This document shows positions 25,468-32,539 of a DNA stretch of 64,000 bases, in pieces. The DNA comes from Terriglobia bacterium (GTDB lineage Bacteria; Acidobacteriota; Thermoanaerobaculia; Thermoanaerobaculales; Thermoanaerobaculaceae). The translations under genes and the position numbers were made by a program. The stretch spans positions 32,527 to 96,526 of the forward strand of contig JAIQFQ010000011.1 of the NCBI GenBank assembly GCA_020073245.1, in the 5' to 3' direction. The notes under the pieces were generated by a model. It worked only from the letters and a program-made list of their open reading frames with translations, did no database searches and was not told the origin of the DNA. Each line of letters opens with the position of its first letter. Positions within the stretch are counted from its first letter, which is position 1.

Positions 25468-25875
25468 ATGACCCAACCCGGCGAAAGGATCGCGGTGACC
25501 GGGCCGACCGGTTGCGGCAAGACCACGTTGCTATCGTTGCTGGCGTTGCTTGAACAGCCTGACTGCGGCGAGCTTCGCATCGATGGGCGACCCAGCGCCT
25601 AGATCCGGTCGCCGGAGGGGTGGCGTGCGGAGAACGTCGGGATCGTGTTCCAGCTCCATCACCTGTTCCCGCACCTGACCGCCGCGGAGAACGTGGCCGT
25701 CCCGCTTTCGGGACGAGGTCTGTCCCGGCGGGCCGTTCGCGAGCTGGTGGAGGACGCGATCTCTCAGGTAGGCCTCGGCGTCAGGGCGGTGGCGCTTGCG
25801 AACCGCCTCTCGGGGGGCGAGCGGCAGCTCGTGGCTGTTGCTCGCGCCCATGTCGGCCGTCCGGCTCGCGGCTAG
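25468..25875 (+). pseudogene. Broken ABC transporter ATPase (LolD/MacB type)
   Basis: The frame encodes Walker A GPTGCGKTTL, is interrupted by TAG at 25600-25602, continues in the same frame through the Q-loop region (VFQLHHLFPHLTAAENVAVPL) and the signature LSGGERQ, and stops after ARAHVGRPARG. Walker B, the D-loop and the H-loop are absent. The likely original role was ATP hydrolysis for a lipoprotein-release or efflux ABC transporter; no partner permease is nearby. The stop and the 3' loss mean it is almost surely inactive. The remnant ends 32 nt before the convergent MFS gene. Confidence 0.85.
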
Positions 25876-25906
25876 AAGACCGGCCCTCCGGTCGCCGTCG
25901 TGGCGC

Positions 25907-27193
25907 TCACCTACCTTCGACGCCGATCGTGGTTCCCCGCGTCTCCGGCAGCGTCCACACCCACAGGCCCGTGATCAGCGCGAAGAAGCCGGCCAACGAG
26001 ATTCCGCCGCCGAGGCCGTAGCGGGCCGCGACCGTCGTGATCACGAGCGGCGTGAAGAACTGCACGCCGCGGGCGAGGTTGAACGCGGTCCCCATTGCCG
26101 TGTTGCGGACCCTGGTGGGGAAGATCTCCGAGAAGATCGGGCCGTACCCCGAGTAGTTGCCGGTGCCCAGACCGACGAGGAACATGAACAGGACGGTCAT
26201 CGCGGGGTACACCGCGAGCGCGCCCCAGAACCAGGTGACCGCGAACAGCCCGATCGCCCAGACGAACGAGTAGATCGTGTACGCGACCCGGCGCCCTTTC
26301 CAGTCAGCCACGATCCCGAACGAGAGGTAGCCGAGCGTGCCACCTGTCTGGGTCACGAGCATCCAGATCCCGGCCTTGCCGAGCGACGACCCCAGGTGTT
26401 CGTACAGGTACCTCGGCATCCAGGAGTATGTGAACCAGTAGGCCGACATGTCGGTAGTCGCCAGGACTAGGCCCAGGAGGAAGAGCCGTCGCAGGTCAGG
26501 CGTGGTCAGAAGGTAGCTGAGTTGGCCGGTCTCCTTCGGGGCGGCCGTCCGCTTGCGCTCCAGCCATACGTCCGACTCGGGCATATGGCGCCGGATGAGC
26601 ACCACCAGCAGGGCGGGAACGACGGAGATGAAGAAGCAGCCGCGCCACCCCCAGTCGGGTCCGAAGGCGTTCGCAAGGGCCGGCTGGACGAACCCTCCGA
26701 CCACCGAAGCGATCGCGATTCCAAGCGGGGCGCCCGTCTGCATCACCGCCGCGAAACGGCCGCGCATCCTGGCCGGGAAGGTCTCGCCCACGAGGGTCTG
26801 CCCCGTGGCCCACTCACCTCCAACGCCGAGGCCGGTGATGACGCGGCAGGCCGCGAGCCACGCGGCGCCCTGCGCGAACCCGCACAGGAACGTGCCGAGC
26901 GAGTAGACGAGGATCGTCCAGGACAGGACGGTCTTGCGCCCGAACCTGTCGGCGAGCCAACCGAACACGATGCCGCCCAGCGCGGTCGCCGCGAGCGTGG
27001 TGCCGACGAGCAGCGAGAGCGATGAGTCGGGGAGGGCGAGAGACTTCTTGATCGGGATGACCAGGAACGAGAACAGCATCAGGTCGTAGAAGTCGAAGAG
27101 CCATCCCGCCCACGACATCCCGAGGATGAAGAAGTGCGTCTTGGTCGGGTGGGCTGCCTCGTTGAGAAGACGCCTCGCGGGTTGGGATTCCAT
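25907..27193 (-). CDS. MFS transporter, carboxylate/sugar symporter type
   Basis: A 428-residue protein with 12 predicted membrane helices. The MFS loop 2-3 signature appears as GWLADRFGRKTVL and its repeat as GIVADWKGRRVAY. The N-terminal SWAGWLFDFYDLMLFSF is typical of the metabolite:proton symporters that carry lactate, sialate or aromatic acids. GLGVGGEWATGQTLVGETFP lies in helix 5. The substrate cannot be assigned. It stands alone, convergent with the broken ABC ATPase. Confidence 0.85.
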   Translation of the reverse strand: MESQPARRLLNEAAHPTKTHFFILGMSWAGWLFDFYDLMLFSFLVIPIKKSLALPDSSLSLLVGTTLAATALGGIVFGWLADRFGRKTVLSWTILVYSLGTFLCGFAQGAAWLAACRVITGLGVGGEWATGQTLVGETFPARMRGRFAAVMQTGAPLGIAIASVVGGFVQPALANAFGPDWGWRGCFFISVVPALLVVLIRRHMPESDVWLERKRTAAPKETGQLSYLLTTPDLRRLFLLGLVLATTDMSAYWFTYSWMPRYLYEHLGSSLGKAGIWMLVTQTGGTLGYLSFGIVADWKGRRVAYTIYSFVWAIGLFAVTWFWGALAVYPAMTVLFMFLVGLGTGNYSGYGPIFSEIFPTRVRNTAMGTAFNLARGVQFFTPLVITTVAARYGLGGGISLAGFFALITGLWVWTLPETRGTTIGVEGR

Positions 27194-27295
27194 CGCGCGC
27201 CCTCCGGAGTTCTGAGTCGTACCGTAACCCGTCCGCCCCTGGCGCGCAACGGGTGGGACGAAGCCCGGTCCGCCCGCGACTCGTCGGTCAGGGTG

Positions 27296-27817
27296 CTAGG
27301 CGACCTTCGCCGTGAACCGGTCCTCGGCCCATGCGCCGAGGATCTCGCCGATGAAGACGCGGTGGTAGTCCTTGCGCGGGTAGAGATCGCCGATTGCGGG
27401 GTCGAGGAAACGCGCGGGATCGAGGTCGACGGTGGCGAGCACGCGGCACTCGAGGGCTAGTTCGGCCTCGGCCACGCGCGCGGCTCCCACGGTCTCGCCC
27501 GGCAGGCGGTGCAGACCCGTCGCCTCCCACTTATCGGCGTCGCGCCCGGAGATCCCCCCGCACAGATCCAGGCCGGCGCGGTGAGCCTCTGGAAGGAAGT
27601 TGAGCGTGAACGCGGGCTCCTCGCCGAGAAGGGTGAACGTGAAGCGCGTCGGGCGCACGTAGACCGTCGCGACGGGACGGTTCCACAGCGTTCCGAGCCC
27701 GCCCCACGACACCGTCATCGGGTTGGGGCGTTCGCTCCCGGCCACGAGGAGCGCCCACTGCCGGTCGAAGATGGAGAAAGGCTTGACGAGCAATTCCTGG
27801 GGGGAGACTCGACGCAT
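27296..27817 (-). CDS. Flavin reductase-like FMN-binding protein
   Basis: A 173-residue split-barrel protein of the flavin reductase family: NPMTVSWGGLGTLWNRPVATVYVRPTRFT is the FMN-contacting block and FTLNFLPEAHR follows. Members reduce or bind FMN, often with a partner oxygenase, which is not seen here. The start at 27817 is preferred over 27847 because GGAGGTG lies 7-12 nt upstream of it. Confidence 0.82.
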   Translation of the reverse strand: MRRVSPQELLVKPFSIFDRQWALLVAGSERPNPMTVSWGGLGTLWNRPVATVYVRPTRFTFTLLGEEPAFTLNFLPEAHRAGLDLCGGISGRDADKWEATGLHRLPGETVGAARVAEAELALECRVLATVDLDPARFLDPAIGDLYPRKDYHRVFIGEILGAWAEDRFTAKVA

Positions 27818-28057
27818 GGAGGCACCTCCAAGCAACGGCCAGTTCACGGTACCACGGTGCCGTACCCCTGGCGCGGCCGGCCCGGACCGGGGATCGCCGC
27901 CAAGGTGCGGGTCGTTCGTATTGAAACAAAGTCCTGATATCCTTACGGGACGTTCAACCGTGGACTCGGGTTCGTTGGGGGGCCGAGGTGGCCCTCCGGG
28001 GGCCGGCGTGAGTGCTTTCGGCGGCCTGCGCCGGCGCCGGATCCTGAGGGGAGAGCG

Positions 28058-29164
28058 ATGGCAAGCGATTTCGCTTCGCGGCAGTCCCCGGATGGGAGGT
28101 CATCCACCCCCGCCGCGGGGAAGTATCGCCCGGTGACCGCGACGGAACGAAACTGGGCCCGCGCCGCAGCGATCTTCCTCGGGAGCCTGGCAGTTTTCGG
28201 GGCGATCTACGCGATCGAGATGGACCTCGGCCGCTGGAACCGCGACATCAGGCTCGTGCGGGACCCCGCGCAAGCCTCGATGCACTTCCTCGGCATCTCG
28301 CACTTCCTGGTGGCCGTCCTCTACAGTGTGACCTCGAAGCGGATGCGAAGCGTGCGCTCCTGGGCCCGTTTCGGGCTCATGTTGGGCGTCGGCGCGCTCC
28401 TCTGCGTTGGATACGCCAGGCTCTACGCCGCAAGCGCACTCGCCGCGGGGATCTGCTTCTTCACCTACTTCCTCGTTCACGACCTGCGCGACCAGGTGTT
28501 CTTCTACTTCAGCAATGGCGATGCACCGGAAGCCGGCGACCCGCCTGGGCTCGCGAGGGTTCTCGGGTGGTGTCCCTTCCTGGTTACGGGCGCCCTCGCG
28601 GCGGTTGCCATCCCGGCGGTCCTCCTGGGGTTGCCGGTCGGCGGGCCACTCCGGCCCCAGGTTTCGAGCTTCCCTGCCTGGTTTCTTTGGCCGCTCGCGG
28701 TTCTGCCCGCTCCCCTGGTGACCATCGTCGCGATGCGTCTCTCGCGCGTCTGGCGGCGAGGAGGGTTCGGCACGGTCTCCGGATTCGTGCGCGCCAACCG
28801 TCCGATCCTCCTTGTGTTCGCTGCAACGGCCCTCAACCTCCTCCTCGGGGCGTTCCTGGGTTGGGGAGCTCACGGAATCGTGATCATGCACGTGGTCACC
28901 TGGTACGTGTTCATCATGACGCAGTTCGCCAGGAGGCCGCCCGCCGCCCGGCCACCCCGCGGCTGGCGCTGGGTGCGCGATACCCCGACGGGGTTCAACC
29001 TGCTCCACGTGGGTTCCGTGCTGCTGCTCATCGCGGCGGGCGCCGTGTGGGCCTACGGCTTCCGGAACGACCCGTCACTGACGCCGCTCTGGGTGCTGCT
29101 TAACGGCGACAACTTCAGGTACTGGACGATCCTCCACGTGACGGTGTCCTTCGGCTCGCGCTAG
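28058..29164 (+). CDS. Polytopic membrane protein of unknown function
   Basis: A 368-residue protein with about eight hydrophobic helices and a 30-residue hydrophilic N-terminus. Histidines fall in or near helices (ASMHFLGISHFLVA, AHGIVIMHVVTWY, LLHVGS, WTILHVTVSF), which could bind haem or metal, but no family is recognised. GAGGGGAGAG lies close to the ATG. It converges on the lipoprotein gene at 29178. Confidence 0.7.
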   Translation: MASDFASRQSPDGRSSTPAAGKYRPVTATERNWARAAAIFLGSLAVFGAIYAIEMDLGRWNRDIRLVRDPAQASMHFLGISHFLVAVLYSVTSKRMRSVRSWARFGLMLGVGALLCVGYARLYAASALAAGICFFTYFLVHDLRDQVFFYFSNGDAPEAGDPPGLARVLGWCPFLVTGALAAVAIPAVLLGLPVGGPLRPQVSSFPAWFLWPLAVLPAPLVTIVAMRLSRVWRRGGFGTVSGFVRANRPILLVFAATALNLLLGAFLGWGAHGIVIMHVVTWYVFIMTQFARRPPAARPPRGWRWVRDTPTGFNLLHVGSVLLLIAAGAVWAYGFRNDPSLTPLWVLLNGDNFRYWTILHVTVSFGSR

Positions 29165-29177
29165 CGGGCCGAGGGAT

Positions 29178-30152
29178 TCACTGCGTGGCCGGCTTCCAGG
29201 CGAGACTCTCGAGACAGAGGCCGCGAGCGGTCTCGCCGGTCCTGCCTCCCGCGGAAGCGGTCCGGAACGCCACCGTGCAAGGTCCGGGCGGCGCAACGGG
29301 AACCCCGAGCGCGACGGCGTGGCGACCCGGCAGGAGCGACCCGGTCGGTACCAGCCCGCAGGTGCTCCCGAGCAGCACTTCGGCCGGACCCGGCTGCGGA
29401 ACGACCGCCGTGAACAGGACCTCCCCGCGCCCCGTGATGCCCGAGACGACCAGGCCTCCGTCGCCAGCGAGCCATCGTCGTGTAACGACTTGGCTGTCCC
29501 CCACGGCCTCAGCCGGTCCCCAACTGCCGGTGAGCGTGAACTCGGGTCCTTCGCTCGCGGCCACGTTCACTGTCGCGAGGCGATACTCGCGGGGACCAAT
29601 CTCGGGCCCCTCCACGATGAGCGGCCAGCGGTACCCCCAGGCATCGTCGTAGAGGCCGCCCGAGAGAGCGTAGCGGCCGGGCGGGAGTGCGGCGGCCAGA
29701 ACGGATTGGCAGATCTCCAACTCGTACGCCTGCGGCTCCCCCGGCGACCATGGGCGCGGCAGCGGGTGGTCGAAGGTCCGGACGAGGCGGTGCTCGTCCT
29801 CCAGGAGGTGAAGGAAGGCACGCTCGCGGCCGTGCCGCCGGTCGAGTTGCGCGGTGGGCTGCCAGGCGAGCCGAACGGTGGCGCATCGGCCGTGCGCGAG
29901 ATGCAGCTCACCCGGCCCTAACTGGAGGCGGCCCACCGGCACGGCCGGATCGCGGCACGCCGAGATCCACATGACGCACCCGAGGGCTGCCAGGCGCCGG
30001 CGTGCCCGGCTCGAGTGCTCGCACCTCGTCAGCCGCTGCAAGCAGCCGCGGAGCGCCTCGGCCCCCTCTCCGGCACCGGTCCCCTGGGGGGCCGGCCGTG
30101 ACGCCGCGCGCAGCCGCCATCGGGTTCCCGGCGGCAAAGGCGTTGTCGTCAT
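29178..30152 (-). CDS. Predicted lipoprotein of unknown function
   Basis: A 324-residue ORF. A possible lipobox, WISAC, lies at residues 62-66 behind a hydrophobic run (LAALGCVM), so the true start may be inside the ORF. I kept 30152 because GAAGGGAG lies about 10 nt upstream and the ATG overlaps the extended stop of the DedA-rhodanese gene (ATGA). The mature part is beta-rich with an FRTASAGGRTGETARGL segment near the C-terminus, resembling a carbohydrate-binding sandwich, but no family can be named. Coupled translation suggests a functional link to the DedA protein. Confidence 0.6.
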   Translation of the reverse strand: MTTTPLPPGTRWRLRAASRPAPQGTGAGEGAEALRGCLQRLTRCEHSSRARRRLAALGCVMWISACRDPAVPVGRLQLGPGELHLAHGRCATVRLAWQPTAQLDRRHGRERAFLHLLEDEHRLVRTFDHPLPRPWSPGEPQAYELEICQSVLAAALPPGRYALSGGLYDDAWGYRWPLIVEGPEIGPREYRLATVNVAASEGPEFTLTGSWGPAEAVGDSQVVTRRWLAGDGGLVVSGITGRGEVLFTAVVPQPGPAEVLLGSTCGLVPTGSLLPGRHAVALGVPVAPPGPCTVAFRTASAGGRTGETARGLCLESLAWKPATQ

Positions 30153-31093
30153 GCAGCGCTCCCTTCGCTCTCGACCGCGAAACCCGCGGATACCCAGGCC
30201 TCGAACCCGCCCTTGAGGGGCCGGATCCTGTGAAACCCCCGTTCCTTGAGCTTGGCAGCCACCCGGGCCGCCGTGGCCTCGTTGGGTCACGTGCAGAAGA
30301 GGACGATCTCCTTTTCGCGCGGGACGTCCGCGAGCTTCGAGTCGAGCTCGTCGATGTGGAACCGGACGGCCCCCGGAATCGTGCGCGGGTCGAGGGCGAA
30401 CACGAGGTTCGTTCGGACGTCGAGTATGAGCGGCTGGTGGCCCGCGTCCATCATGCGCTGCAGCTCCTCGGCCGAGATGCGGGCGATGCGAAGGGCCCTC
30501 CTGAACCGGCTCAACCGGGCCCAGCGGGCGAGCAGGTAGACGACAAGCCCTCCGGCAAGGACTGCGAGCCCCCAGGTGCCGAGCCCCTCGAGGACGCCGA
30601 TCACACGGTCCACCATGTGGTGCAGGAGCATGCCTCCAAGGAGCGGCAGCCCGGCCCAGAGCAGCGATCCGGCCGTGTTGTACGCGAGAAACGCTGCTGC
30701 CCGTGTGCCGACGATCCCGGCGAGGGGCGGGGCCAGCGTGGAGTACCCCGGGATGAACTTGGCGAGGACGAGGGACACGAGTCCGTAGCGCTCGAAGACG
30801 CCCTCGGTCTGGCGGACGCACGACTCCGGCGAGATCGACAGCCGGCAGACCGTCCGCAGCACGCGGTGCCCCAGGCGCCGGCCGATGAGGTACCAAGCGG
30901 AGTCCGCGATCGTCGAGGCGAGCAGGGCCGCCACCAGCGCCCAGGGCGCCGAGAGCTTCCCGTCCGCCGCCAGCGCCCCGGCGAGCACCAGCGTCGGCAG
31001 CGCGGGCACCGGGAGGCCGGCCTGCTCGATGAGGACGTTGACGAACACGAACAGGACGCCGTACCGGCTGATGAGTTCGAGGAGCTGCTCCAT
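30149..31093 (-). CDS. DedA-family membrane protein fused to a rhodanese domain, candidate selenoprotein
   Basis: Residues 1-200 form a DedA/SNARE-associated membrane domain (LIEQAGLPVPALPTL, KFIPGYSTLAPPLAG). Residues about 205-314 form a rhodanese domain (LILDVRTNLVFAL, IPGAVRFHIDEL). At 30289-30287 the frame has TGA after VLFCT. The 46 codons after it continue the domain cleanly (PNEATAARVAAKLKERGF, RPLKGGFEAW) and end in a TGA that overlaps the next ATG. Family members have Cys at the TGA position (C-x-C-PNEA), so residue 269 is probably selenocysteine. The start at 31093 has GGAGGGAAGG just upstream. If the TGA is a real stop, the protein is 268 residues and loses the end of its rhodanese domain. 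Confidence 0.72.
30257..30289 (-). promoter_or_regulatory. Candidate bacterial SECIS hairpin with the TGA codon
   Basis: On the minus strand the TGA (30289-30287) is followed after 8 nt by GGCCAC (30278-30273), a 10-nt loop beginning GG, and GTGGCT (30262-30257). The 6-bp stem includes one G-U pair. A stem-loop whose apical loop starts with G, 14-16 nt after UGA, is close to the known bSECIS design, but GC-rich DNA forms such stems easily. Confidence 0.5.
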
Positions 31094-31223
31094 GCCTTCC
31101 CTCCGCACGGGGGTTCGCCGCGCCTCAGCCGTAACCCGCCCGGCGGTGCAAATCATCCGCGTCCCGGTCGGATGGTTCCGGGGCCCGCTTGGGCCGCCCG
31201 CCGCGCTTTGGTATTGTCGCGCC

Positions 31224-31835
31224 ATGCAGAGGCGTTGCTGGCTCGGGAAGCCCGATCCGCTCATGGAGGCTTACCACGACACCGAGTGGGGCGTACCGGT
31301 GCACGACGACCGGCGGCACTTCGAATTTCTGGTCCTGGAGGGCGCGCAAGCCGGGTTGTCGTGGCGCACCGTCCTGTTGCGGCGGGAGGGGTATCGGCGC
31401 GCGTTCGCCGGCTTCGACCCCGAGAGGGTCGCGCGCTTCAACCCGGCCCGGATCGGCAAGCTCCTGGCCGACCCGGGGATCATCAGAAACCGTCAGAAGA
31501 TCGGCTCGGCCATAGCGAACGCTCGCGCATTTCTGAGGGTGCAGGACGAGTTCGGATCGTTCGACGCGCTGATCTGGAGGTTCGTGGGGGGTTCGCCGAT
31601 CATCAACGCGCGGAGGACGCTCAAGGACATCCCGGCGCTGACCCCCGAGTCGGAGGCGCTGTCGAAGGAGCTCGTCAGGCGCGGCTTCACCTTCGTCGGG
31701 CCTACGATTGTCTACTCGCACATGCAGGCGTGCGGCCTCGTGAACGACCACCTCTTGGATTGCCACCGTCACGCGGAGCTTGGGGGCCGGTCGAGCCGCG
31801 GCGGGAGGCGGGTTCCGCTCGGGAGGAAGCAGTGA
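31224..31835 (+). CDS. tag: DNA-3-methyladenine glycosylase I
   Basis: A 203-residue Tag family enzyme that excises 3-methyladenine from alkylated DNA. The N-terminal CWLGKPDP and YHDTEWGVPVHDD, the substrate pocket EGAQAGLSW and the C-terminal SHMQACGLVNDHLLDCHRH are all present. Cys5, His18 and the C-terminal His/Cys pair match the zinc ligands of Tag. It is divergent from the DedA gene, and its stop overlaps the GTG of the next gene (GTGA). Confidence 0.93.
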   Translation: MQRRCWLGKPDPLMEAYHDTEWGVPVHDDRRHFEFLVLEGAQAGLSWRTVLLRREGYRRAFAGFDPERVARFNPARIGKLLADPGIIRNRQKIGSAIANARAFLRVQDEFGSFDALIWRFVGGSPIINARRTLKDIPALTPESEALSKELVRRGFTFVGPTIVYSHMQACGLVNDHLLDCHRHAELGGRSSRGGRRVPLGRKQ

Positions 31836-32401
31836 TTGGCGCCACCGAGATCAAGCGGGGCGACATCCTGGACATCGACGGCGCGCCGTGGGAGGTCACC
31901 GACGTCGCGATGCAGACGCCGAGCGCGCGGGGGGCAAGCCTGCTGGTGAAGGTCAAGACCCGTAGCCTCCGGACCGGGCAGTCGCTCGCCCGCACGTATC
32001 GCGGGAACGAGACCGTGGATGTCGCCGACTGCGAGAAGCGCGCGGTTCAGTTTCTCTACCGGCAGGACGACGAGTTCGTGTTCATGGACCAGGCCAACTA
32101 CGAGCAGTTCACCCTCCGGGCCGAGACGCTGGGGGACAACGTCGGGTACCTCACGGACGGGCTCGAGCTCCGCTCGCTGCTCTACAACGGCGAGGTGCTG
32201 ACGGTGGAGCTGCCTGTGACGGTGGAGCTGCGGGTGATCGACACGGCGCCGGCGATCAAGGGCGCTGCCGCTCAGGCGCAGCTCAAGCCTGCAAAACTCG
32301 AGACCGGGATCGAGGTGCTGGTCCCGCCGTACCTCACGACCGGCGAGACGATCAAGGTCGACACGCGCGACGGGCGCTTCGTCGAGCGGGTCAAGCAGTG
32401 A
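31832..32401 (+). CDS. Elongation factor P-like protein (EfpL/YeiP type)
   Basis: A 189-residue, three-domain EF-P paralogue. The loop that carries the modified lysine in EF-P reads QTPSARGASLL with Arg33 at the tip. This matches the SPTARGAAT loop of E. coli YeiP/EfpL, as does EFVFMDQANYEQFTL. The C-terminus ends KLETGIEVLVPPYLTTGETIKVDTRDGRFV. EF-P proteins relieve ribosome stalling at proline runs; the EfpL subgroup needs no lysyl modification. A GTG start with GGGAGGA upstream overlaps the tag stop. No EpmA/B or EarP partner is in the window. Confidence 0.85.
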   Translation: MIGATEIKRGDILDIDGAPWEVTDVAMQTPSARGASLLVKVKTRSLRTGQSLARTYRGNETVDVADCEKRAVQFLYRQDDEFVFMDQANYEQFTLRAETLGDNVGYLTDGLELRSLLYNGEVLTVELPVTVELRVIDTAPAIKGAAAQAQLKPAKLETGIEVLVPPYLTTGETIKVDTRDGRFVERVKQ

Positions 32402-32520
32402 CAGGGAGGACGGGAAACGTAAAAGGCCAAAGGGAAGACACGAAGTGTCAAGCCGAGGTGCATCGCACAGTCTTGTCTTCCGTTTGACCTTTGCCCTTTT
32501 CCCTTTCACATTTTCCAGGG
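32402..32520. repeat. Heptamer-armed inverted repeat element
   Basis: Fills the gap between the convergent EfpL and aconitase-like genes. A purine arm (GGGAAACG, AAAAGGC, CAAAGGG, AAGACAC, 32411-32441) faces a pyrimidine arm (GTCTTCCG, TTTGACC, TTTGCCC, TTTTCCC, 32473-32505). It closely resembles the inner part of the 16725-16915 element. Confidence 0.7.
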
Positions 32521-32539
32521 ACCTTCCGAAGCGGTGGGC

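Noticed and set aside
25600..25602. The TAG in the ABC ATPase as a pyrrolysine or suppressed codon
   Set aside because: The gene also lacks Walker B and everything after it, so simple decay explains it better.
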